From Bacillota bacterium (GTDB lineage Bacteria > Bacillota > Negativicutes > CTSoil-072), in contig JAGFZV010000009.1 of assembly GCA_017889545.1 (NCBI GenBank), forward strand, positions 1 through 64,000: a stretch of DNA of 64,000 bases, in the 5' to 3' direction. The notes under the pieces were generated by a model, which saw only the letters and a program-made list of their open reading frames with translations, was not told where the DNA came from and did not search any database. This document shows positions 43,632 to 51,649 of the stretch, one piece after another. Within the stretch, counting starts at the first letter, position 1, and the number at the start of each line of letters is the position of its first letter. The translations under genes and the position numbers were made by a program.

Positions 43632-44446
43632 GCTTTGTCTCCTCCTGCCTGTTTAATGATTTTCGCATATTCAGCGGCATATTCAGGGAAAACATCCGTA
43701 TGAAGTACACCGCTCGGCAGCTTTTCGTTTCGCTCTTCCGTCGACAGTCTGTTATAAGCTGCCAGCGGAATGACCGTTTCACTCATGTCTTTCAGCATGG
43801 CGGCCGCACTCCCCATTTTATTGCGTCTGCCGTAGGAAGTCGGACATTGCACCAAGGTTTCGATGAAGGAGAACCCTTTATTTTGGATTCCTTGGGCAAT
43901 GAGGTCTACGAGCGGAGCGGCATGGAAAGCCGTCCCTCGGGCAATATAAGTGGCGCCGGCGGTTTTAGCAACCTCGCAGGGGTTGAACGGACGGTCAAAG
44001 GTGCCGTACGGAGCCGTGGTTGCTTTTTTCTCCACAGGTGTGAGCGGCGATGCTTGTCCGCCGGTCATGCCGTAAATGTTGTTATTGAACAGAATGACGG
44101 TCAGGTCGATATTCCGTCGGGCAGCATGGATGAAATGGTTCCCGCCGATGGCCATGCAGTCGCCGTCCCCAGTGATGACAATGACATTGAGTTCCGGGTT
44201 GGCCAGCTTGATCCCGGTAGCAAACGGCAGCGCCCGCCCATGCGCAGTATGCAATGTATCAAAGTCCATGTAGCCGGATGCCCGCGAAGAACAGCCAATG
44301 CCGGAGACGATGACGGTTTTGTCTTGATCCAGATCCAGTTTGGCAATCGCCTTGGCGATTGCTTTCATGGCAATGCCATGGCCGCAGCCGGGGCACCAGA
44401 TGTGCGGCAGCCGGTTGGTTCGGAAGAATGTTTCGTAATCTCTCAT
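43628..44446 (-). CDS. korB: 2-oxoacid:ferredoxin oxidoreductase beta subunit (TPP)
   Basis: 272 residues. PHIWCPGCGHGIAMKAIAKAI, VSGIGCSS, HGRALPFATGIKLANPEL, and the TPP motif VITGDGDCMAIGGNH ... NNNIYGMTGGQ. Binds thiamine diphosphate and catalyses decarboxylation of the 2-oxoacid with reduction of ferredoxin. Overlaps korA and korC by 4 bp. Confidence 0.95.
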   Translation of the reverse strand: MRDYETFFRTNRLPHIWCPGCGHGIAMKAIAKAIAKLDLDQDKTVIVSGIGCSSRASGYMDFDTLHTAHGRALPFATGIKLANPELNVIVITGDGDCMAIGGNHFIHAARRNIDLTVILFNNNIYGMTGGQASPLTPVEKKATTAPYGTFDRPFNPCEVAKTAGATYIARGTAFHAAPLVDLIAQGIQNKGFSFIETLVQCPTSYGRRNKMGSAAAMLKDMSETVIPLAAYNRLSTEERNEKLPSGVLHTDVFPEYAAEYAKIIKQAGGDKA

Positions 44447-45591
44447 TTCGCCACCTCCGCAGCCAGTTTTTCAATGGCCTGTTTGATTTCGTCCGGCGTG
44501 AATACTTCGGCATCGTATTTTGGCAGGGAAACAACGCGCGCCTGTGCGGCAGCAGCTCGTTCCACTTCGTAAACGTATTGGCCGTAGTTCATTTCCGGCA
44601 CCAGAATGCCTTTCACCCGTTTGGCAAGATTGCGCATCACGTTTTCGGCGAACGGCCAGATGGTCATCATCCGAACCATGCCGACTTTTTGGCCGGCATG
44701 GCGGGCCGCTTCGACGGCGGCATAAGCGGTGCGGGCCGTTCCGCCGAAGGCAACGACAGCTATCTCGGCATCATCCATAAAAAATTCATCGTAATGGGTG
44801 ATCTCATCTTGTACCCGCATGATTTTTTCGTGCAGACGGTGGATGGTCTGCTCGGTCACTTTCGGGCTGCCGCTGGGGAAGCCGGTTTCATCGTGCACCA
44901 GTCCGGTGCAATGGATCCGGTAACCAGTGCCGAAATTGGCCGGGTTCGGTACGAGATCCTCCATGGGAGTATAGGCCTTGTAGCCTTGCGCTTTGGTTGT
45001 GTTTGGCATCCGGCGCGGGTAGATTTCGATTTCATGGGCTGACGGCAGTTCCACTCTTTCCCGCAGATGACCGACAACTTCGTCGAGCAGGATGATGACG
45101 GGCGTACGGAAACGTTCGGAATAGTTGACCGCTTTAACGGCCACATCAAACGATTCACGAACAGTCCAGGGCGATAGGGCGATCATGGGATGGTCGCCGT
45201 GCGTTCCCCAACGGGCCTGCATGATGTCCGCCTGTGCCGGCGAGGTCGGCTGTCCCGTAGACGGACCCATTCTTTGAACATTGACTATGACAGCCGGAAT
45301 TTCTGCAATGGCAGCATAGCCAATGAGCTCCTGCTTCAGGGAAAATCCGGGGCCGGACGTTGCGGTCAGCGCTTTTTTTCCGGCCAGAGATGCGCCCAAA
45401 ATAACGCCGATGCCGGCAATTTCATCTTCCATCTGGATGAAATTGCCACCGACTTTCGGCAAATTGACGGCCATGTATTCGGCGATCTCGGTTGACGGGG
45501 TAATCGGATAGCCGCCGAAAAATCGTACGCCGGCAGCGACGGCGCCTTCTGCGCAGGCTTCATTTCCCTGCATTAATCTTGCCTCACTCAT
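44443..45591 (-). CDS. korA: 2-oxoacid:ferredoxin oxidoreductase alpha subunit
   Basis: 382 residues from ATG 45591 (GGAGGAGAAGG before). GNEACAEGAVAAGVRFFGGYPITPSTEIAEYMA is the canonical alpha start; ATSGPGFSLKQELIGYA follows, with the C-terminal transketolase-C-like domain. Start overlaps the korD stop (ATGA). Confidence 0.95.
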   Translation of the reverse strand: MSEARLMQGNEACAEGAVAAGVRFFGGYPITPSTEIAEYMAVNLPKVGGNFIQMEDEIAGIGVILGASLAGKKALTATSGPGFSLKQELIGYAAIAEIPAVIVNVQRMGPSTGQPTSPAQADIMQARWGTHGDHPMIALSPWTVRESFDVAVKAVNYSERFRTPVIILLDEVVGHLRERVELPSAHEIEIYPRRMPNTTKAQGYKAYTPMEDLVPNPANFGTGYRIHCTGLVHDETGFPSGSPKVTEQTIHRLHEKIMRVQDEITHYDEFFMDDAEIAVVAFGGTARTAYAAVEAARHAGQKVGMVRMMTIWPFAENVMRNLAKRVKGILVPEMNYGQYVYEVERAAAAQARVVSLPKYDAEVFTPDEIKQAIEKLAAEVAK

Positions 45592-45782
45592 GCCTTCTCC
45601 TCCTTGTTGATGCGGATTGCAAAATCCGGGCACCGCAGTTCACATTGTCCGCAGCCGATGCAGGCGCTTTCATCCACGACGCAGACTTTACCCATACTGT
45701 CCAAAGCCAGTACTTGCTTCGGGCAGAAAGCTACGCAAATGTTGCACCCTTTGCAAAATCGGGCATTTACTTTAATGATCAT
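45588..45782 (-). CDS. korD: 2-oxoacid:ferredoxin oxidoreductase delta (ferredoxin) subunit
   Basis: 64 residues from ATG 45782 (TAGGAGG before). Two 4Fe-4S motifs: CKGCNICVAFCPKQVL and CIGCGQCELRCPDFAI. Carries electrons from the TPP centre to free ferredoxin. First of the kor genes, 34 bp after glcD. Confidence 0.94.
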   Translation of the reverse strand: MIIKVNARFCKGCNICVAFCPKQVLALDSMGKVCVVDESACIGCGQCELRCPDFAIRINKEEKA

Positions 45783-45816
45783 GATTAACCTCCTATTATC
45801 ATTGAAAAAATTCAGC

Positions 45817-47211
45817 TTACTCTTCCTGATAAAATTTACTATCAAATAATTTTCCCGGATTTAATATTCCGTTTGGGTCGACCGCTGCTTTAATATTTCG
45901 ACCTGCAACAAAACCGGTTTTCCCAAATTCCCACTGCAAAAACGGCGCTTTCATATATCCTATGCCATGCTCTCCGGAAAGCGTTCCGCCCAATTTGAGT
46001 GCAATCTGAAATAGTTCACAGATGGCTTCTTCCACCCGCTCCATTTCTTCATGGTCCCTTTTATTGCTTAAAATATTGGGATGAAGATTTCCATCCCCTG
46101 CATGGCCAAAAATGACCATTTTCAATTTATATTTGGCGGCAAGCTCTCTAACCGCCCTTACCATAGCTGGTATTTGACTGCGGGGAACCGTTGCATCTTC
46201 TGATATCTTGGTAGGATTAATTTTGCCACAGGCCGGAGAGATTGAGCGCCGCGCCAGTCCAAATGAATCGGCTTCCTTTTGATCTTTTGCGATCTTTACT
46301 TCCCGCGCGCCGCAATCGCTGCATACCTTGATAACGCTCTCTGCCTGTTTGGCCACAGCCGTCGGCTCTCCATCCACTTCAATCAGCAGCAGTGCATCCG
46401 CATCTACCGGCAATCCAATATGTAAATAATTTTCCACGGCACAAATGGTCAGATTATCCATGATTTCCAGAGTAGTTGGTATCGTCCCGGAAGCCATCAT
46501 CGTACTGACAGTGACCGCTGCTTCATCTATGGCATCAAATATAGCCAGCATGGTTTGCTTTGCCGGTGGCTTGTCAATCAACCGCAGAGTCATCTTCGTC
46601 ACAATCCCCAGCGTTCCTTCCGATCCGCAAAGCAGCATCGGCCAATCAGGGCCGGACATTTCTCCGTCAATCGAATTTCCTACTTGAACCAAACTGCCGT
46701 CCGGCATAACAACTTCCATCCCCAAAATATAATCCCGTGTTACGCCATATTTAATACAATGCGGCCCTCCGGCGCATTCGGCAATATTTCCGCCAAGTGT
46801 TGACGTTTTTATGCTTCCTGGATCAGGAGGGTAATAAAGGCCGGCAGCATCAACCGCATTGCAAAAATCTTGCGTAATCACACCGCTTTCCACTGCAGCC
46901 GTATAATTCACTGTATCAATCGCAAGTATTTTGTTCAGCCGCGTTGTAACAAGAACGATTCCCCCGTTTACCGGCACTGAACCGCCGGACAGACCGGTGC
47001 CGGCCCCACGGGTATAGACCGGAACGCCTTTTTCTGCTGCCAGCCTGACAACTGCTTGAATTTCTTCTGCAGTGCCTGGTTTCACGATGACATCGGGAAG
47101 ATAGTCCCGGAAAGTAGCGTCAAAAGAATAACAAATTCGATCTTCTTGCGCATCCATTACATATTTGGGGCCAACAATATTTTTTAGTTCTGCCAAAAAG
47201 TTCAGATCCAT
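45817..47211 (-). CDS. glcD: FAD-linked 2-hydroxyacid dehydrogenase, GlcD family
   Basis: 464 residues from ATG 47211. FAD-binding VYTRGAGTGLSGGSVPVNGGIVLVTTRLNKI, PDPGSIKTSTLGGNIAECAGG, and C-terminal GHAGDGNLHPN with GGTLSGEHGIGYMK. Oxidises glycolate, D-lactate or D-2-hydroxyglutarate. Encoded directly after the Fe-S subunit and before korDABC, which favours a substrate whose product is 2-oxoglutarate. Specificity is inference. Confidence 0.92.
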   Translation of the reverse strand: MDLNFLAELKNIVGPKYVMDAQEDRICYSFDATFRDYLPDVIVKPGTAEEIQAVVRLAAEKGVPVYTRGAGTGLSGGSVPVNGGIVLVTTRLNKILAIDTVNYTAAVESGVITQDFCNAVDAAGLYYPPDPGSIKTSTLGGNIAECAGGPHCIKYGVTRDYILGMEVVMPDGSLVQVGNSIDGEMSGPDWPMLLCGSEGTLGIVTKMTLRLIDKPPAKQTMLAIFDAIDEAAVTVSTMMASGTIPTTLEIMDNLTICAVENYLHIGLPVDADALLLIEVDGEPTAVAKQAESVIKVCSDCGAREVKIAKDQKEADSFGLARRSISPACGKINPTKISEDATVPRSQIPAMVRAVRELAAKYKLKMVIFGHAGDGNLHPNILSNKRDHEEMERVEEAICELFQIALKLGGTLSGEHGIGYMKAPFLQWEFGKTGFVAGRNIKAAVDPNGILNPGKLFDSKFYQEE

Positions 47212-47212
47212 G

Positions 47213-48496
47213 CTATTTTCCCCCTTTCTTGGCAGATTGATACGCCCGATCAATGATCTCTGCGGTATGCACTACTTTCATGTTACTGTCCCGTTGGTTT
47301 AACCCATCCGCAATGTGCATCCGGCAAGCCGAACAACCGGTCACCAAAATTTCTGCCCCTGTCGCTTCGGCATTGTTCAGCTTAAGGTCATTAATCTTGC
47401 GCGAAAGCTCGTAGTGTGCCAAATTGAAGGTTCCGCCAGAACCGCAGCATTTGTCGGCTTCCTTCATTTCTTGGAAAATCAGTCCGGGGATATTTTTCAT
47501 AATTTGCCGCGGTTCTTTTGAAACCCCCATGCTGCGCACCAAGTGGCAGGGATCATGATAAGTAACGGTTGCCTTTACCGGTCCGAAATCAGTATCATAA
47601 CCAATTTTCAGCAAATACGTCGTAATATCATATACCTTTTCCGACAATGCTTCCCATTTCTTTTGCAATGTTGCATCGCTAATAATTTCGCCATATTCCA
47701 ATTTCAAGGCCGAACCGCAAGTAGCACAGCCGGTAATGATCGCATCATAATTGCCCGCTGCTAAAACATTGATATTATGTTCTGCCAGAAATTGACCTGT
47801 TTCCTGATCGCCGGAAGTAAACGCAGGAGTGCCGCAGCAGCATTGTTCCTCCGGAATAACAACCTCGATTCCGTTATGGTTCAAGACACGAACAAGCGCC
47901 TTGCCGGCTTCCGGGTACATGTAATTCAACATGCAGCCGGTAAAAAAAGCCACCCTGGCTTTTGGCGCAGCAACCGAATTAACCGACGGCAGTTGTCGCC
48001 GCAAGGGCTTGTCCGCCATGGTAGGAATAATTCGCCGGGTATCAAATCCGGCAGCAGGGATAGGAATACGGGGTTGTTTGCCGCGCCCGCCGGGAGCATC
48101 TTTCAAAACAAGGTTTTGAAATGTTGCGCCCATTCTTAATCCAAGGTCAAAGAAGCGGCGAAACCTGAGCCCGGTAAAGGCGATCTTTTTTAATAATGGC
48201 AATCCGTTCTTCTTCACAAGGGTTTTACGCGCATTGAGGAACAATTCGTCCGTCTTAACTCCGGAAGGACAGCCGGCGGCACAAGCCTTGCACATCAAGC
48301 ATTTGAAAAGCCGCTCTTGAAGAGCAGGTGTCAAATCCAATTTTCCGTCCGAAACCGACTCCAATAATTTTACTTTCCCCCGGGCAGTGGTATTTTCGTT
48401 ATCTTCAAACTGAAATATGGGACATACAGAACGGCAAGTGCCGCAGCGAATACATTTCACCAGTTGTTTCTGCCATTTCGCTATATCTGGGTTCAT
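47213..48496 (-). CDS. Fe-S subunit of 2-hydroxyacid dehydrogenase, GlcF-like
   Basis: 427 residues from ATG 48496 (AAAGGGTG upstream). Two 4Fe-4S motifs, CIRCGTCRSVCPIF and CLMCKACAAGCPSG, then two CCG domains (FFTGCMLNYMYPEAG ... EEQCCCGTPA; TYHDPCHLVRSMGV ... DKCCGSGGTF). Passes electrons from the FAD subunits to a quinone or electron-transfer protein. Stop abuts the glcD start. Confidence 0.92.
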   Translation of the reverse strand: MNPDIAKWQKQLVKCIRCGTCRSVCPIFQFEDNENTTARGKVKLLESVSDGKLDLTPALQERLFKCLMCKACAAGCPSGVKTDELFLNARKTLVKKNGLPLLKKIAFTGLRFRRFFDLGLRMGATFQNLVLKDAPGGRGKQPRIPIPAAGFDTRRIIPTMADKPLRRQLPSVNSVAAPKARVAFFTGCMLNYMYPEAGKALVRVLNHNGIEVVIPEEQCCCGTPAFTSGDQETGQFLAEHNINVLAAGNYDAIITGCATCGSALKLEYGEIISDATLQKKWEALSEKVYDITTYLLKIGYDTDFGPVKATVTYHDPCHLVRSMGVSKEPRQIMKNIPGLIFQEMKEADKCCGSGGTFNLAHYELSRKINDLKLNNAEATGAEILVTGCSACRMHIADGLNQRDSNMKVVHTAEIIDRAYQSAKKGGK

Positions 48497-48510
48497 GATA
48501 TCACCCTTTT

Positions 48511-49731
48511 TCATCGATTTAATATCTGCTGAGAATCAAACAATCGCCGCATACGGGTTTCGATCTGCCCAAAAATACCTTTATCATTCAATCCGCAGGA
48601 CCGCTTATACCGTCCAGTACTGACCCCTCCGGCTTGAACCGCCATCTCAATGCAGTCCTTTACAATGCTCTCTGTTTTACCTCCGGCTGCACAAACATGG
48701 ATACGGCCTTCCCGTAATTGACCGAACAAAGCTGCCTCACAGCCTTTTTCCCTTTTCCAGACATGAAATTTCTTTACGAACGTGTCGATACTACCGTAGG
48801 GAACACGTATTTCCTCCAGTAAAAGACTTGGTTGTTCTTCGTCAAACAAACAAGCAAAAGAAGCCGTTCGTTCACCGACTCCTTCCATATCTTCATGAAT
48901 AACAGCAGAAAGTTCATGCACAATTTTCAGTATTTTTGCCTTCTGTTCTGCAACTTCACTCTCTACGCCATCCAGTTCCAAAATAACAAGGTCATTGCCG
49001 GCAAGTTTATCAGAATTTACTAAAGAACAAACACGCAGTTCAACCCATAGCAAGTATGCCGGCAAAATGCTCCGCTGTTTTAAAGTTTCCACAAAATGAT
49101 GAACAGCAGCAAAATCAACGAATTCCAAAATCAAAGTGTGTCGTTTGTCGGGCACAGGCAACAATTTTAACAAATAGGAAGCCGTTATGCCAAAACTGGT
49201 TTGCGGCCCATTCAAAAAGCGTGTATTATCATACCCGGTTACATTCTTTACAGTTTTTCCACCCGTTTTCAACACTTCGCCCGTAGGTAAAACCAAGTTT
49301 GTTCCCATCAAAAAATGTTTTGCCGGTCCATATTTTAAACTCATCAGGTTGGAATACCCCTGCTGAAAAAGCTGACCAATCGTCAGATTACGATAATACA
49401 GCGGGACTGCCGGAACAAAACGCAGCCCCTGCTCCGCCAAACGATCCGTTAATTCCCCCAATTTTACGCCTGCCTGCACCGTCGCCACTAAATTGGCAGA
49501 ATCGATTTCTTCAATTTGATTCAATTGATCAAACTGCAATTGAATGCCGCCCGGTTTTGCCTGCTGATAGGCATACAAAGAACGATCCCGGGCAGCCGCC
49601 CATGTAAACAAGCGGCTAATTTCCTCTACCGACGATACGGAAACCGCAGGAATACCGCCCTGAACATGGTGCTGACCGTTCTTAAGAGAAGCTTCCAGTT
49701 TTTCCAATAAATCCTGTGACAACACTTTCAA
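48511..49731 (-). CDS. FAD-binding subunit, GlcE-like
   Basis: 406 residues. FAD_binding_4 domain: SVEEISRLFTWAAARDRSLYAYQQAKPGGIQL, VATVQAGVKLGELTDRLAEQGL, GTNLVLPTGEVLKTGGKTVKNVTGYD. The C-terminal part ends CAAGGKTESIVKDCIEMAVQAGGVSTGRY. More distant from GlcE than usual, possibly a separate electron-transfer FAD subunit. Sits between the DASS transporter (6 bp) and the Fe-S gene. Confidence 0.87.
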   Translation of the reverse strand: MKVLSQDLLEKLEASLKNGQHHVQGGIPAVSVSSVEEISRLFTWAAARDRSLYAYQQAKPGGIQLQFDQLNQIEEIDSANLVATVQAGVKLGELTDRLAEQGLRFVPAVPLYYRNLTIGQLFQQGYSNLMSLKYGPAKHFLMGTNLVLPTGEVLKTGGKTVKNVTGYDNTRFLNGPQTSFGITASYLLKLLPVPDKRHTLILEFVDFAAVHHFVETLKQRSILPAYLLWVELRVCSLVNSDKLAGNDLVILELDGVESEVAEQKAKILKIVHELSAVIHEDMEGVGERTASFACLFDEEQPSLLLEEIRVPYGSIDTFVKKFHVWKREKGCEAALFGQLREGRIHVCAAGGKTESIVKDCIEMAVQAGGVSTGRYKRSCGLNDKGIFGQIETRMRRLFDSQQILNR

Positions 49732-49737
49732 CTCCTT

Positions 49738-51141
49738 TTATTGGAATATACCAATCCATTTCCAATAAGTAAATACCATCACACACATGAATCCAGCTGC
49801 CAAAACACTCATCACGGCACCTGTTTTGATCAGCTCTCCAGTCGAAATGTGCCCGCTCCCCATCGCTACAGCGTTAGGCATATTGCTAACCGGCAATAAA
49901 TATTGGTGCTGCATATTCATCCCTAAGATCAGGGCGAAAACCATCGGATCGGCGCCGATTGCCACCGCATGGGCAATAATGATCGGTGTCAGTGCAGTAG
50001 TTTTCGGACCGCCGCCGGTAAAAAAGATCTGTAAAACAGTAACAGACCATATCAAAATTACAATTTGCATCATCATAGACATCCCGGCAATAGGGGCAAA
50101 TACGGTACTGGCCATCCATTTGGCAGCACCTGAACTAACCAAAGCGGCTCCCATTGATAAACCGGCGCCATACAAAATAAATATGTTCCAGGGAACTTTG
50201 GATTGCGCTTCTTTCCACGGCATAATGCCAAATTTAGGCCATAACATTAAGATTACCGAAAACATACCAACCAGAACCACATTGACTTTATGCAGCGAAT
50301 CCGTAGCCCACAAAACCAAAGTAATCAAAAAAATCAATAATGTATATTTTTCTTTGCTGCTAATAGAGCCGAGAGCAGCTAGTTCTTTACGAACATAATC
50401 ATGGCCCTGGCCTAACCCTTTCATTTCCGGCGGCCACATCAACTGCAATACATATACCGAAATAAATGCCAGGATAAAGGCAGGCGGTCCGCCAACCTTG
50501 AACCAGTATGACCAGGAAATGGTTTTATGCGTGGTGTTTTCTATCAAACCGACGGTAATCGGATTTCCGACATGCGCCGTCAAAACGCCAATACTCATCA
50601 TCGTCCCGCTCATTACAACAACAAACAGCAGTGCTTTCATGATATTGCTTTGACCCATTTTCGCATTGAAAGCCTGCCCTATCCCTAGAATGATCGGCAG
50701 CATCAACAACGTCCGCGCCGTAATAGAAGGAACAAGGAACGTCATAACCAGCATGACCAATGCCACAGCCCAATAAATTTTAATCGCTCCTCCTCCGGCC
50801 GCGTTGACCATCAGCAAAGCAATCCGTTTGGAAAGACCCGATTTTTCCATACAAGCAGCCATAATAAAACCAATGACGATCAACCAAAGCGACGTATTGG
50901 AATAACCACTGAACGCTCCGCCCAAGCTTGCTGCCTTAAGACCCGCCAGCAGAAATACGATGATCAGTCCGCTCAAAGCATCATCGACAGCTTGTGTAAC
51001 CCAGATAATGATAGCAAAAACTGCCACTGCCAGTGCTTTTTTGCCGGCTGCCGGTAAGCCAGGCACATCCGGCGTTAACCAAATAATACCCGCCAGCACC
51101 AAAAATGCGGCAACGAGATAAGGATACTTGTTTTTTCCCAC
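49738..51141 (-). CDS. DASS/SLC13-family anion:Na+ symporter
   Basis: 467 residues, about 12 membrane helices. SLWLIVIGFIMAACMEKSGLSKRIA, SITARTLLMLPI, HVGNPITVGLI and MQHQYLLPVSNMPNAVAMGSGHIS are typical of divalent-anion transporters for dicarboxylates. First gene of the carboxylate operon, so it probably brings in the compound that the following dehydrogenase and kor complex degrade. A short rearranged remnant of this gene lies upstream (51440-51600). Confidence 0.9.
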   Translation of the reverse strand: MGKNKYPYLVAAFLVLAGIIWLTPDVPGLPAAGKKALAVAVFAIIIWVTQAVDDALSGLIIVFLLAGLKAASLGGAFSGYSNTSLWLIVIGFIMAACMEKSGLSKRIALLMVNAAGGGAIKIYWAVALVMLVMTFLVPSITARTLLMLPIILGIGQAFNAKMGQSNIMKALLFVVVMSGTMMSIGVLTAHVGNPITVGLIENTTHKTISWSYWFKVGGPPAFILAFISVYVLQLMWPPEMKGLGQGHDYVRKELAALGSISSKEKYTLLIFLITLVLWATDSLHKVNVVLVGMFSVILMLWPKFGIMPWKEAQSKVPWNIFILYGAGLSMGAALVSSGAAKWMASTVFAPIAGMSMMMQIVILIWSVTVLQIFFTGGGPKTTALTPIIIAHAVAIGADPMVFALILGMNMQHQYLLPVSNMPNAVAMGSGHISTGELIKTGAVMSVLAAGFMCVMVFTYWKWIGIFQ

Positions 51142-51366
51142 AGGTACACCACTCCTTATTGCTTAATTCTATTAACAGATTAATTCAAAAAATCAATATT
51201 TCCTATCAAATAACGACGAAGAGTCCGAATCTGCCATTGAAAAGCCATATCCGCAAATAAACGGACATCATCACAAAAACACTTGTGTATAACAGAAGGC
51301 AACAGCACGTAAATTTACTTTCATTAATGACTAATGAGAGCAAAACAACAGTTAAAAGCATTGAAA

Positions 51367-51423
51367 AATAAGGAAGGCTTGAGTCAGGTAAATCTTAATC
51401 ATCTGACTCAAGCCTTCCTTATT
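51367..51423. terminator. Perfect 21-bp hairpin
   Basis: AATAAGGAAGGCTTGAGTCAG and complement around a 15-nt loop, inside the rearranged transporter remnant. Confidence 0.7.
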
Positions 51424-51439
51424 CATACGGTGCTTGTCG

Positions 51440-51600
51440 ATTTTATTGGAATATGCCAATCCATTTCCAGTATGAAAATGAATACGTTCCAGGAAACCTT
51501 GGTTTGCGCTTCCTTCCACGGCATAATGCCAATTTTCAGCCATAACATCAAAATAATCGACAGCCTGCGTAACCCAAATAATGATTGCAAAAACAGCAAA
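51440..51600 (-). pseudogene. Rearranged remnant of the DASS transporter gene
   Basis: Three short pieces of the neighbouring transporter in the same order and strand, with frameshifts and large deletions between them: AVFAIIIWVTQAVD (from near the N-terminus), IILMLWLKIGIMPWKEAQTK (central), and WKWIGIFQ plus stop (C-terminus). It is a degenerate duplicate, not a gene. Confidence 0.75.
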
Positions 51601-51603
51601 CGA

Positions 51604-51635
51604 ACGGCCTCCGGAAATGATGTTCCGGAGGCCGT
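51604..51635 (-). terminator. Terminator of hppA
   Basis: ACGGCCTCCGGAA and TTCCGGAGGCCGT, 15 bp past the hppA stop. Confidence 0.82.
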
Positions 51636-51649
51636 ATACAACTTCAATT

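Noticed and set aside
43700-45500. Long plus-strand frames opposite korA/korB
   Set aside because: They are antisense shadows of strongly conserved korA and korB, without ribosome sites or family motifs.
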